39,809 nt of DNA from Collinsella sp. (GCA_014871665.1 WGSL01000012.1:1-39809); one strand, 5' to 3'. Counted from the first letter of the stretch, positions 21,809 to 30,252 are shown. Notes: generated by a model not told the origin, from the sequence alone. Program-made: numbers and translations.

Positions 21809-22799
21809 AATACTCAAGCTTCCACATGTAGCGGCGCGTCATGTAGTCCTTGTGGGTGACGGCGGAGAGCGCGCGCATATACACGTTGTTGAGGATCGGG
21901 GCGAAGATCAGGTGGTTGAAGTACTCGCTCACGCTGTCCTTGATGTCGTTGAGGCCGAGCTCCTTGGCGTCGAGCTGATAGACGCGCTCGCCACCGTACT
22001 GGTTGACGAAGCGGATGCCGCGCTCGTCGTTGCAGCGGCTGCGGCCGACGCTGATGAGCTGGAACAGCGAGGTGCGCTTGTCCAGGATCTCGAAGGGGCC
22101 GTGGAAGAAGTCGCAGGTGTTGATGGTGCAGGAGTCGATCTGCAGCATCTCCTGCACGTTGCAGATGCTAAAGACGTAGGCAGCACCAAAGAGCGGGCCC
22201 TGGGCCATGACGTTGATGCAGGGCTTGTCGGCGTTCTGCTCGGCCCACTTGGCAGCAAGCGGACGGGTGTACTCGACGGCCTTGCGATAGATGGGGTCGA
22301 CCAAGTCAAACGCGGCCATAGCGGTCTCGTACTCGGCATAGCCCTCGGTCTGCTGCGTAAGCTCCATGGCGATCATGGTCACGACGGCGGAGTTGGTGCG
22401 GCCCATGCAGGACTCGTCGACGGCCAGGCTGTCGTACTGGATCTTGTAGTCGCAGACCTCGGTGAGGCCGGACTCGTCAACATAGATGGCGATGGTGCTG
22501 GCGCCGTGGTCCTTGGCGACCTGGGCGGCAACGATGGTCTCCTTGGTGCCGCGCATGGACACGACGACGGCCAGGGTGTTCTCGTTGACGTAGGCCGGGG
22601 TGGCGTGCACGAACTCGTTGCTGGTGTAGCTGGAGCTCACGACCTGCGTGGCCTCGTGCTCCATAAAGTACTGGGCAGGATAGTTGCCGCCGTTGGATCC
22701 GCCGGCACCAATCCACACGACGCGCTTGATGCCGCCCTTGTCTGCCTTGTCAGCCAAAACCTGGGAGACGACATCCTTAACCTGTTCCTGAGTAGTCAT
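21807..22799 (-). CDS. SIS-domain protein C, divergent deglycase paralogue
   Basis: A 330-residue paralogue of the SIS deglycases at 9106 and 16368, with 'IGAGGSNGGNYPAQYF' (30-45) and the C-terminus TRRYMWKLEY. Two normally conserved places differ. The first phosphate-binding loop, SxSGxTxE in paralogues, reads 'SMRGTKETI' (81-89). The active-site block GEYFHGPFE reads 'CDFFHGPFE', so the Glu is Asp230. The remaining frame is intact, so it is probably expressed but with altered substrate or kinetics. The first-SIS core and 'MAQGPLFGAAYVFSICN' are otherwise family-like. It is divergent from GntR regulator C, with matching repeats near both starts. ATG at 22799 has GAAAGG 7-13 nt upstream. Confidence 0.85.
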   Translation of the reverse strand: MTTQEQVKDVVSQVLADKADKGGIKRVVWIGAGGSNGGNYPAQYFMEHEATQVVSSSYTSNEFVHATPAYVNENTLAVVVSMRGTKETIVAAQVAKDHGASTIAIYVDESGLTEVCDYKIQYDSLAVDESCMGRTNSAVVTMIAMELTQQTEGYAEYETAMAAFDLVDPIYRKAVEYTRPLAAKWAEQNADKPCINVMAQGPLFGAAYVFSICNVQEMLQIDSCTINTCDFFHGPFEILDKRTSLFQLISVGRSRCNDERGIRFVNQYGGERVYQLDAKELGLNDIKDSVSEYFNHLIFAPILNNVYMRALSAVTHKDYMTRRYMWKLEY

Positions 22800-22837
22800 C
22801 GTGCATCAGCCTTTCTTCTCGTTTGATGCTCTCGATG

Positions 22838-22996
22838 GCATACAAGTTACATACATGTTTTGATTATGTCGACTAGTTGTATGCTATATTTGTCTTAGAA
22901 AAATTGCTGATACGGTTTTCGATAACTTGCTACCAGCGGTTTTGTTGTTGTATTGGATACATCCTTGATTCGATAAGCATACAAGTTAGATACAGG
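22838..22996. promoter_or_regulatory. GCATACAAGTTA operator repeats between SIS gene C and GntR gene C
   Basis: GCATACAAGTTACATACATG (22838-22857) and GCATACAAGTTAGATACAGG (22977-22996) match at 18 of 20 bases. An inverted half-site TTGTATGC is at 22877-22884. One copy is about 40 nt before the SIS C start; the other covers the weak ribosome binding region of the regulator gene, whose ATG is at 23005. Confidence 0.6.
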
Positions 22997-23004
22997 TTAA
23001 TCGA

Positions 23005-23727
23005 ATGAGCACTTCGTCAAAAAAGAACTTGGCCCAATACGAGCGCTTGGCGGGCATGCTGCGTGACCGCATCGCCGCCGGCGTCTACGCGCGTGAAGAC
23101 AAGCTGCCGTCCGAGATGGAACTCATGGACGAATCGGGGCTGTCGCGCAGCACCGTGCGCCATGCCCTTAAGGTGCTCGTTGATGAGGGTCTGGTTCGAA
23201 CCGAGCGCGGGCGCGGCGCCTTTGTGGCCGACACGCCCGCGCTCCACGAGAACAACCTGGTGTTTTCGAGCTATACCAAGCAGGTCGAAGGCCAGGGCAT
23301 GAAGCCCACCACGCGCACCGTGGACTCGGGCTTTGCCAAGGCGGCCGGCAGCATAGCTAAATTCTTTGACGCCGCCGTGGGCAGCAAGCTCGTCAAACTT
23401 GTCCGCCTGCGCTACCTGGACGATGCGCCGCTGTGCCTGGAGACCACCTATCTACCACCGAGCTTTGAGGCACTCATCAATCGCGATATCAACGGTTCGC
23501 TCTACGCCACGCTGCGACAGGAGTTCCATCGCGCACCGGCACAGGGGCATAAGACCTTTGAAGTGTGCTATGCCTCGCAAAACGAGGCGTTTTTGCTCAA
23601 CGTCGAGCGTGGGCAGGCGCTGATCCTGATCACCGACTACGTCTACGACACCGACGGCCGCCCGCTCCACGTCTCCAAGCGCATCCAACGCACCGACCGC
23701 GCCAAATACACCGAGCCCATCGGCTAA
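23005..23727 (+). CDS. GntR-family regulator C (HutC/UTRA type)
   Basis: A 240-residue repressor: winged helix (about 8-78, 'EDKLPSEMELMDESGLSRST' and 'RTERGRGAFVAD') and UTRA domain (about 90-238, 'VRLRYLDDAPLCLETTYLP', 'RGQALILITDYVYDTDGRPL'). It is more distant from regulators A and B than they are from each other. It is transcribed away from SIS gene C; the shared 205-bp promoter region carries two nearly identical 20-bp repeats, so it likely represses both genes. The only Shine-Dalgarno candidate is a weak AGG inside the downstream repeat, so repressor binding may also shield translation-start DNA or keep expression low. Its stop abuts hairpin element d. Confidence 0.9.
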   Translation: MSTSSKKNLAQYERLAGMLRDRIAAGVYAREDKLPSEMELMDESGLSRSTVRHALKVLVDEGLVRTERGRGAFVADTPALHENNLVFSSYTKQVEGQGMKPTTRTVDSGFAKAAGSIAKFFDAAVGSKLVKLVRLRYLDDAPLCLETTYLPPSFEALINRDINGSLYATLRQEFHRAPAQGHKTFEVCYASQNEAFLLNVERGQALILITDYVYDTDGRPLHVSKRIQRTDRAKYTEPIG

Positions 23728-23762
23728 CCTGCCAAAATAAACCTGTCCCTAAATGGTAGGTT
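23728..23762 (+). repeat. Dispersed hairpin element, copy d
   Basis: CCTGCCAAAATAAACCTGTC followed by CCTAAATGGTAGG starts at the base after the regulator C stop. It also contains the stop codon of the convergent GNAT gene (23749-23751). It probably terminates transcription in at least one direction. Confidence 0.65.
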
Positions 23763-24339
23763 TGGGGAGGTCGGGGAACCAGGTTGGTTTGGGTTGGTTG
23801 GGTGTGCGCTCGGCCAGGACCAGCTCCATCCAGCACATGTCGTACCAACGGCCGAACTTTTGGGCGCAGCGGTCAAAGGCACCCACCAGGCGATATCCCA
23901 TATGGGCATGGAAATCCTGGCTGTTGTGCGTCAGGTACTCGTCGTCCTTGTCGTGCGGCACGGCGATGAGGGCGCACATGTTGGTGATGCCCATCGCGAC
24001 CAGGCATTGCTTGAGCGCGTCGTGCAGCTTGCGACCCAGCCCGCCGTGGCGCACGTCGCGCGCCAGGTAGATCGACGTCTCGACCGACCAGTCGTATGCC
24101 TCGCGGCTGTTGAGCGAACTCACATAGGCATAGCCTACCGGACGCCCGTCCAGCTCCATCACCAGATACGGATAGCGCTTGAGTGTACGCTCGATGCGCC
24201 CGGCGAACTCCTCAACGCTCGGCACCTCGTATTCGCAGGTAATCGCCGTCTGGCGCACATACGGCTCATAGATGGCAAGCAACGCCGGCGCATCATCGGG
24301 CGTCGCCAGACGAATCGTCGGCTCGGACATCTCGGTCAT
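23749..24339 (-). CDS. GNAT-family N-acetyltransferase
   Basis: A 196-residue acetyltransferase of the phosphinothricin/methionine-sulfoximine acetyltransferase-like (PAT) group, transferring acetyl from acetyl-CoA to an amine. 'IRLATPDDAPALLAIYEPYVRQTAITCEY' (in parts, about 7-36) is the typical PAT start; the acetyl-CoA loop is 'DVRHGGLGRKLHDAL'; 'FHAHMGYRLVG' is the C-terminal strand. ATG at 24339 follows AGAAGGG. The last 19 residues (RTPNQPKPTWFPDLPKPTI) are proline-rich, beyond the fold, and partly encoded by the dispersed hairpin element d, so the tail may be an acquired extension. The substrate is unknown. Confidence 0.88.
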   Translation of the reverse strand: MTEMSEPTIRLATPDDAPALLAIYEPYVRQTAITCEYEVPSVEEFAGRIERTLKRYPYLVMELDGRPVGYAYVSSLNSREAYDWSVETSIYLARDVRHGGLGRKLHDALKQCLVAMGITNMCALIAVPHDKDDEYLTHNSQDFHAHMGYRLVGAFDRCAQKFGRWYDMCWMELVLAERTPNQPKPTWFPDLPKPTI

Positions 24340-24350
24340 ACAACCCTTCT

Positions 24351-24398
24351 CCCTCAAAAACAAAGGCCGCCTTGCGCCAAACCCAGCGCAAGGCGGCC
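24351..24398 (-). terminator. Terminator of the threonine aldolase gene
   Basis: A 13-bp perfect stem (arms 24365-24377 and 24386-24398, GGCCGCCTTGCGC) is followed on the minus strand by TTTGTTTTT. It sits in the gap just before the GNAT gene. Confidence 0.9.
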
Positions 24399-24416
24399 CC
24401 TCGTCATTACATCAGG

Positions 24417-25442
24417 CTACAGAACCGCCGCCAACGCGTCGATATCCTCCTGCGTCGTGGCCCAGCTGGTGCAAAAGCGCACCACCGTGTGGGCCTCGTC
24501 GTACTTTTCCCAGTACTCGATCGCCGCATGCTCGCGAATGCGGGCCATGTCCTCGTTGGGCAGAATCACGAACTGCTGGTTTGTGGGCGTCTCCAAAAAG
24601 AACCGGTAGCCGTGCTCGTGCAGCACGCGACGAAGCGCCTGAGCGGTTTCGATCGCCTGACGGCCAATCTCAAAATACAGGCCATCGGTAAAGAGCGCCT
24701 CAAACTGCACGCCCGTCAGACGGCCCTTGGCCAACAGCGCGCCGTGCTGCTTAATACGCGGAATGGGATGCGCCGGGGCGTGCATGCCGCAAAACACCAC
24801 AGCCTCGCCGCAGAGCGCGCCGCACTTGGTGCCGCCGATGTAGAACACGTCACACAGCTGCGCCAGCTCGGGCAGGGTAATGTCGCACTCATCGGCCGCC
24901 AACGCATAGGCCAGACGGGCGCCATCCACAAACAGCGGAATCTCGCGCTTCTGGCACACTGCGTGAATCGCCGCGAGCTCGGCCTTGGAGTACAGCGTGC
25001 CGTACTCGGTCGATAGACTCACGTACACGGCGCCCGGGAACACCGTGTGCTCGTAGCTCTCGTTTTCATAGAACACCTGGATATAGTTCTCGAGGTCCTC
25101 GGCGTGCATCTTGCCCTCGTAGCCGGGGATGGTGAGTACCTTGTGGCCGCCAAACTCGATGGCGCCCGCCTCGTGGCAGGCGACGTGGCCAGTCTCGGCA
25201 GCAACGACGCCCTCGTACGGCGCGAGCAGCATGTCGATCACCGTCGCGTTGGCCTGCGTGCCGCCCACCAGAAAAAACACGTCGGCATCGGGGGCCTGGC
25301 AGGCCTCGCGAATAAGGTGCTTGGCACGCTCGGTATGTGCATCGGTACCGTAGCCGGGCTGCGGCTCCATATTGGTGTCGACGAGCGCCTGCAGCACTGC
25401 CGGGTGTGCGCCGTGGGAATAGTCGTTGTTGAACGCGAGCAT
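24417..25442 (-). CDS. Low-specificity L-threonine aldolase (beta-eliminating lyase family)
   Basis: A 341-residue PLP enzyme that splits L-threonine or allo-threonine into glycine and acetaldehyde. The N-terminal 'FNNDYSHGAHPAVLQAL' (4-20), 'FLVGGTQANATVID' (PLP phosphate region), 'PLFVDGARLAYAL' (the Asp-Gly-Ala-Arg signature) and the PLP lysine in 'FYIGGTKCGALCGE' (about 205) are all present. Length agrees with the family. No strong Shine-Dalgarno is seen beyond AGAGAGGA before ATG 25442. It lies alone between a GNAT gene and a PAP2 gene. A role in glycine supply or threonine breakdown is expected. Confidence 0.93.
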   Translation of the reverse strand: MLAFNNDYSHGAHPAVLQALVDTNMEPQPGYGTDAHTERAKHLIREACQAPDADVFFLVGGTQANATVIDMLLAPYEGVVAAETGHVACHEAGAIEFGGHKVLTIPGYEGKMHAEDLENYIQVFYENESYEHTVFPGAVYVSLSTEYGTLYSKAELAAIHAVCQKREIPLFVDGARLAYALAADECDITLPELAQLCDVFYIGGTKCGALCGEAVVFCGMHAPAHPIPRIKQHGALLAKGRLTGVQFEALFTDGLYFEIGRQAIETAQALRRVLHEHGYRFFLETPTNQQFVILPNEDMARIREHAAIEYWEKYDEAHTVVRFCTSWATTQEDIDALAAVL

Positions 25443-25487
25443 GGCAATCCTCTCTTACCGGGTATCGGCCAGATGATTCAAACGGAG

Positions 25488-26351
25488 CTATTGTACGCCG
25501 TTGGGATAGGCAATGCGCGCGGCAAGGCACTCAAGCGCCAGCACCAGAGCAAAGCCGCAGCTCACGTCACTCAAAAAGTGCGCTCCGATCACGATGCGGC
25601 CAAGCGCGACGAGCGCCGCGACCACAGCCGCCGTCCAAAAGACCACACGACGGCGTGACGGCTTTTCCTTAAAGGCCGCCGCGGGAAGCCCGGCGAGCAT
25701 AAGGCCGATCGCCGCGTGCGCCGTGTGTCCGCTCGCAAACGACTTGAAGCCGTCCTTGATCACGCCGGCGGCGATATAAGTCCACTTGTCGGGGTTACCG
25801 ATCACCCACCACGGCTGAAAATCGAGTCCCGGCGTGACCTCAATCACGCGCATGCGCGGACGCGACCACAGCGGCTTGACGATCACGTTGAGGATGATGG
25901 CCTGAGCGATCCACACGGCAAGCACCATCAACGCCCAGCGCGTGAGCTCGTCGGGCTCGGTCGTGCGCGTGAGGCGATAGACGATAAGGTTGGCAGCGAT
26001 GACCAGCACAAACGTCAGCACCAACTGAGCCGCAATGAGTTTACCGCCAACCCTCAGGGACGAAACGATCTCGTAGCCGGTCAGGCCAACGTTGACGAGG
26101 ATGCCGAGCACGGCGAGCCATTTGCTCCCCCTGGAGTCGGGACGCACCGCGCGTACGAGCATAACGCCCGCGACGCTTGCCGTCAGCTCGAACGGCAGCT
26201 CGCCGGCAGCCTCGATAAAGCGGCCGTACATGCTGCCGACGTTGAACAGCGCGCTCGAGATCTGATAATCGAAGAAACTGCCCACGCCCAGACAAAGACA
26301 CAGGACAACCGCGATAATGGCGACATCTTTCTTATAGATGTATCCGAACAT
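25488..26351 (-). CDS. PAP2-superfamily membrane phosphatase
   Basis: A 287-residue integral membrane protein with a C-terminal PAP2 (type 2 phosphatidic-acid phosphatase) domain. Motif 1 is 'KPLWSRPRMR' (KxxxxxxRP), motif 2 'SFASGHTAHA' (PSGH-like) and motif 3 'RIVIGAHFLSDV' (SRxxxxxHxxxD-like, catalytic His). Several transmembrane helices precede and surround the motifs. ATG at 26351 is used because GAAAGGAAAGC precedes it; an upstream extension lacks a site. Such enzymes remove phosphate from lipid phosphates such as undecaprenyl pyrophosphate or phosphatidate; which one applies cannot be told. It is followed by threonine aldolase after a 45-nt gap. Confidence 0.88.
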   Translation of the reverse strand: MFGYIYKKDVAIIAVVLCLCLGVGSFFDYQISSALFNVGSMYGRFIEAAGELPFELTASVAGVMLVRAVRPDSRGSKWLAVLGILVNVGLTGYEIVSSLRVGGKLIAAQLVLTFVLVIAANLIVYRLTRTTEPDELTRWALMVLAVWIAQAIILNVIVKPLWSRPRMRVIEVTPGLDFQPWWVIGNPDKWTYIAAGVIKDGFKSFASGHTAHAAIGLMLAGLPAAAFKEKPSRRRVVFWTAAVVAALVALGRIVIGAHFLSDVSCGFALVLALECLAARIAYPNGVQ

Positions 26352-26433
26352 GCTTTCCTTTCGGTCGGGCGAAGGGCGGTCAACCTGCAATGCGGGTGAG
26401 ACGAAGATGGCTTTGTCCCGTAAATACCCTTAC

Positions 26434-26568
26434 AGGTTGAGCATAAGTAAGCGAAAACGTTCCATTTGTGGCAAGGTGGCCCGAAGGAGGAGGGAAGCGT
26501 ACTTGCGTACGCGACCGACGAGTGAGGGTCAGATTGCCCAAATGGGGTGATTGCAGCGTCGACCCGTT
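26434..26568 (+). repeat. Covarying structured repeat, copy 3 (degenerate)
   Basis: A shorter, diverged copy of the element at 13077 and 21625. It keeps GGTTGAGCATAAGTAAGCGA, GCAAGGTGGCCCGAAGG and GGGTCAGATTGCC. CCATTTG (26462-26468) pairs with CAAATGG (26539-26545), extended by G-U pairs. TGGCCC pairs with GGGTCA by one G-U. The hairpin GCGTAC-TTGC-GTACGC (26497-26512) is intact. The 3' GTTACGCGG hairpin is lost. It ends at the mfd stop. Nothing else is seen in 26352-26566. Confidence 0.65.
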
Positions 26569-29500
26569 AGTCGTCGTCGCTGGCACCCAGCTGCTGCAGC
26601 AGCATGAGCGCCGCCGCCACGGGACCGGTGCCGTCGTTGGCGTCGAGGCCACGACCCAGGCCGCTGCCCGCACCGGCGCCCGCCTTGTAGGGCACCGACA
26701 GCTTGCGGCTCTTGGGGAAGTTCACCGCGCCATAGCGGGTCTTAAGCTCAAATGCCACCTTCTTGGGCACGTCGACGCCCAAAAACGTGATGCGACCGCC
26801 GCTGAGCGTGACGCTCTCGAGCCCCAGGCGCTCGCCGCGAATGCGGATGCGCGCGCGATTGAACAGGTTGAGTCCCGCCAACGGCAGCTCGCCATGCGCG
26901 GCCTCGGTCTCTTCCTGCACCTCGTCGATGCTCTCCAGGTCCTCGGCCGCTGCGAGCTTACGGTACACGAGCACGCGCTGATCCACCGCCGGCAGGTACT
27001 CCTCGGACAAGAAGTAGTCGGCCGGCAGGTTAATGCCCACGCTCGCCGCCTCCACGCCGGCATCGTCATCGCCGCGCGCCTCGGCCACGGCCTGTCCCAG
27101 CATCTGCGTAAACAGGTCAAAGCCCACACTCGACAGGTTACCGTGCTGCTCGGCACCCATGAGCGAACCGGCGCCGCGAATCTCCAGGTCGCGCATGGCA
27201 ATGCGCATGCCGCTGCCCAGGTCCTGGAACTCGGAAAGTGCAGTCAGGCGCGCCGTCGCCTCCTCGGTGAGCGGCAGCTCGCCCGGGAACATAAAGTACG
27301 CGTAGGCCTGCGTGGCAGAGCGACCCACACGGCCCTTGAGCTGGTAGAGCTGCGCCAGGCCCAAGCGCTGCGAATCCTCGATGATGAGCGTGTTGGCGGT
27401 CGCGTTGTCGATGCCGCTCTCCACGATGGTCGTGGCGATGAGCACGTCGATCTTTTTGGTCGCAAACTCAATCATCACATCCTCGACCTCGCGCGGACTC
27501 ATCTTGCCGTGCGCCACGCCCACGCGCGCCTCGGGCGCGGCCTCGTGCACGCGCGCCACGGCATCATCGATGGTCTTGACGCGGTTGGACACGTAGTACA
27601 CCTGGCCGCCGCGACCCACCTCCAGGCGAATCGCCGCGCTCACCACATCGGGGTCGTACTCCCCCACGTGCACGATCACGGGACGACGCCCGGTCGGCGG
27701 TGTGGTGATCAGGCTCATGTCGCGCACGCCGCTCGTGGCCATCTGCATGGTTCGCGGAATAGGCGTTGCCGAAAGCGTGAGCACGTCGATTTGCTCGCGC
27801 AGGTTCTTGAGCTGCTCCTTGTGCTGCACACCAAAGCGCTGCTCCTCGTCGATGATCACCATGCCCAGGTTCTTGGGGTTCACGTCGGCAGAAAGCAAGC
27901 GGTGCGTGCCGATGAGCACGTCGATCGTGCCCTCGGCAAACGCCTTAAGCGCGCGCTTTTGCTGCGCCGGGGTGCGGAAGCGGCTGAGCACTTCGACCTC
28001 GAGGCCAAACGGGGCAAAGCGCTCAAAGAACGTCTCATAGTGCTGCTGGGCCAGAATGGTCGTGGGGCAGAGCACCATGACCTGGCGGCCGGAGTCCACG
28101 CACTTAAACGCCGCGCGCAGGGCAACCTCGGTCTTGCCAAAGCCCACGTCGCCGCACAGCAGGCGGTCCATGGGCTTGGGCGCTTCCATGTCGGCCTTGA
28201 TGTCGGCAATAGCCTCCAGCTGGTCGCGCGTCTCGTCGTAGGGAAAGCTCTCCTCCATCTCGATCTGCTCGGGCGTGTCGGGCGGGCAGGCGATACCGGT
28301 AATCGACGAGCGGCGTGTATACAGGTCGACCAGGTCAAACGCCAGCTTTTTGGCATTCTTGCGCGCCTTGTTGGTAGCCCGCGTCCAGTCGGCGGTGTTG
28401 AGCCTGGTCAGGCGCGGCTTGTCGCCGTCGGGGCCAACATAGCGCGTGATGCGGTCGACCTGCTCGAGCGGCACGTAGAGCTTGTCGCCATCGGCATATT
28501 CCAGCAAAAAGTAGTCGCGTTCCTTGCCGCCCACTTCCTGACGCGCGATCTCGCTAAAGAGCGCGATGCCGTGGGTAGCGTGCACCACGTAGTCGCCCGG
28601 CTTAAACGGGAAGGTGATCTGCGTAATGTCAACCTTGCGGCGGCTGCGCGCGCGGTTGGCATCCATGCGGGCGTTGAGGTCGGCGATCGAGAACACGGCC
28701 AGGTTGGCATCGGGCACCACCACGCCCTGCGGCAGGGCAGCGTCCACAAAGGTCACGCGCCCGCGCGAGATGGTGGGCACGGCGGCGCCGGCGGCAGCCT
28801 GCGCGGCGCCCGCCTCGAGCGAGCGGGCGTTGAGCGCATCGGCGCGACGCTCGCGAATGGAAGCACGGGCCTCCTGGCGTGCGGCACGGTCGGCGGAATC
28901 CGCCGCTGCCACGCGCACGCGGTCGCCGATAGCGCCGGCGTTTTCGGGCGCCGCGGTCAGCGATTCCTCAAAGGTAATGCCCTCGTCGCCAAAGGTGAGC
29001 TCCATCGACTCGCGCGCACCGCGGTCGGGGATGGCAAACACGCAGGCATAGCGCTTGCCCACGACCTCCTGGATGCGCGTCATAAAACGGTTGTCCGAGC
29101 CTGCAATGGCAGGCTGCTCAATCTTGAGCTCGGCCGTCACCGCACCGCCGGCACGGATGAGGCTCACATAGTTCAGGCGTTGCTGGGAACCAAAGTCGAG
29201 TTGCTGGGCACGCACGTACAGGCCGTCCAGACGGTCGACTCCCGCCTCGCCGGCACGTGCCTCGATATCCTCGTAGGCGCGCAGGCAATCGTCGAACAGC
29301 GAGCGCGGCTCGGACAGTACCACGAGCGCCTTGCCGCTCACATGCGACAGCGGGCTCACGGTCTGGCCGTACATCACCGGCAAAAAGCGGTCGAGCTCAG
29401 GCGTGACGATGCGCGCATCCACCATCTCGAGCAGCGCCGCCAACTTGCTGTCGTCCTGGCTGGCGCGGTAGAGCGCCACATGCATGTTGTGGACGGCCTC

Positions 29501-30199
29501 GTCGGTAAGCGCCAGCTCACGGCACGGGAAGATCTCGATGCTGTCCTCGTTGCCGATGGTCTGGCCCGTGGAGCTCACCATGCGGCGGATGCGGTCGATC
29601 TCGTCGCCAAAGAACTCAATGCGCACGGGCGCCTTTTCCTGCGCGGGAAACACCTCGACGGTGTCGCCGTGCACACGGAACAGGCCGGGCGCGTCGGCGG
29701 CGCCGGCATTGGTGTAGCCCATGCCCACCAGACGCTGCGGCACCTCGTCAAAGGGAATCTCCTCGCCCACCGCAAAAGTAGTGGACTCCCAGTAGCGGCT
29801 CTCGACCGGCGGCACGCAGCGCAGCAGCGCGCGGGCCGAGGCGACCATGATGCAGTTGTCCCCGCGCACGATGCGCCCGAGCGCCTCGCAGCGCTGGGCC
29901 ACCACGGCGTCGTCGGGCGCCTGCTCGCGCCAAGGATAGTCCTTGCGCTCGGGAAAGCGGCACACGTGCGCCAGGCCCACATAGGCGGCAAGGCTACGCG
30001 CGGCGCGATCGGCTGCATCCTCGCCACTCACGATGTAGACCGTAGGGCGCGGGCGGCGCGCAAACTGGGCGGCGGCCATAAGCGTTCGACCCGACTGAGA
30101 CACGGCCAGCGTCACGTCCTCGCCAGAATCGAGCCCGGCCTCGACGGTCTGCAGCGCCTCGGCAGTGTAGAGCTGCGCGGCTATACGGTGAATGAGCAT
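26567..30199 (-). CDS. mfd: Transcription-repair coupling factor Mfd
   Basis: A 1210-residue Mfd, which pushes stalled RNA polymerase off DNA and recruits UvrAB. The N-terminal UvrB-like region ('LADEGIT'-type, about 1-450) is followed by the RNA-polymerase-interacting CarD-like domain ('FKPGDYVVHATHGIALF', 'YADGDKLYVPLEQVDRITRY'), a RecG-like helicase core with Walker A 'LCGDVGFGKTEVALRAAF', Walker B 'MVIIDEEQRFGV' and 'GRVGRSATQAYAYFM', then the TRCF C-terminal domain. ATG at 30199 follows GGAGGAACAGC. The extreme C-terminus is lengthened by a short Gly/Asp-rich tail (GAGAGSGLGRGLDANDGTG). The structured repeat copy 3 begins at its stop. Confidence 0.97.
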   Translation of the reverse strand: MLIHRIAAQLYTAEALQTVEAGLDSGEDVTLAVSQSGRTLMAAAQFARRPRPTVYIVSGEDAADRAARSLAAYVGLAHVCRFPERKDYPWREQAPDDAVVAQRCEALGRIVRGDNCIMVASARALLRCVPPVESRYWESTTFAVGEEIPFDEVPQRLVGMGYTNAGAADAPGLFRVHGDTVEVFPAQEKAPVRIEFFGDEIDRIRRMVSSTGQTIGNEDSIEIFPCRELALTDEAVHNMHVALYRASQDDSKLAALLEMVDARIVTPELDRFLPVMYGQTVSPLSHVSGKALVVLSEPRSLFDDCLRAYEDIEARAGEAGVDRLDGLYVRAQQLDFGSQQRLNYVSLIRAGGAVTAELKIEQPAIAGSDNRFMTRIQEVVGKRYACVFAIPDRGARESMELTFGDEGITFEESLTAAPENAGAIGDRVRVAAADSADRAARQEARASIRERRADALNARSLEAGAAQAAAGAAVPTISRGRVTFVDAALPQGVVVPDANLAVFSIADLNARMDANRARSRRKVDITQITFPFKPGDYVVHATHGIALFSEIARQEVGGKERDYFLLEYADGDKLYVPLEQVDRITRYVGPDGDKPRLTRLNTADWTRATNKARKNAKKLAFDLVDLYTRRSSITGIACPPDTPEQIEMEESFPYDETRDQLEAIADIKADMEAPKPMDRLLCGDVGFGKTEVALRAAFKCVDSGRQVMVLCPTTILAQQHYETFFERFAPFGLEVEVLSRFRTPAQQKRALKAFAEGTIDVLIGTHRLLSADVNPKNLGMVIIDEEQRFGVQHKEQLKNLREQIDVLTLSATPIPRTMQMATSGVRDMSLITTPPTGRRPVIVHVGEYDPDVVSAAIRLEVGRGGQVYYVSNRVKTIDDAVARVHEAAPEARVGVAHGKMSPREVEDVMIEFATKKIDVLIATTIVESGIDNATANTLIIEDSQRLGLAQLYQLKGRVGRSATQAYAYFMFPGELPLTEEATARLTALSEFQDLGSGMRIAMRDLEIRGAGSLMGAEQHGNLSSVGFDLFTQMLGQAVAEARGDDDAGVEAASVGINLPADYFLSEEYLPAVDQRVLVYRKLAAAEDLESIDEVQEETEAAHGELPLAGLNLFNRARIRIRGERLGLESVTLSGGRITFLGVDVPKKVAFELKTRYGAVNFPKSRKLSVPYKAGAGAGSGLGRGLDANDGTGPVAAALMLLQQLGASDDD

Positions 30200-30225
30200 G
30201 CTGTTCCTCCGGCATTGCAACGCCA

Positions 30226-30252
30226 AAAGCCCGCCGAGGCAAGCTCGGCGGG
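30226..30252 (-). terminator. Terminator between the ATP-grasp gene and mfd
   Basis: A 9-bp stem (CCCGCCGAG with CTCGGCGGG) followed on the minus strand by CTTTTGG ends transcripts of the upstream gene. It sits about 30 nt before the mfd start. Confidence 0.7.
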
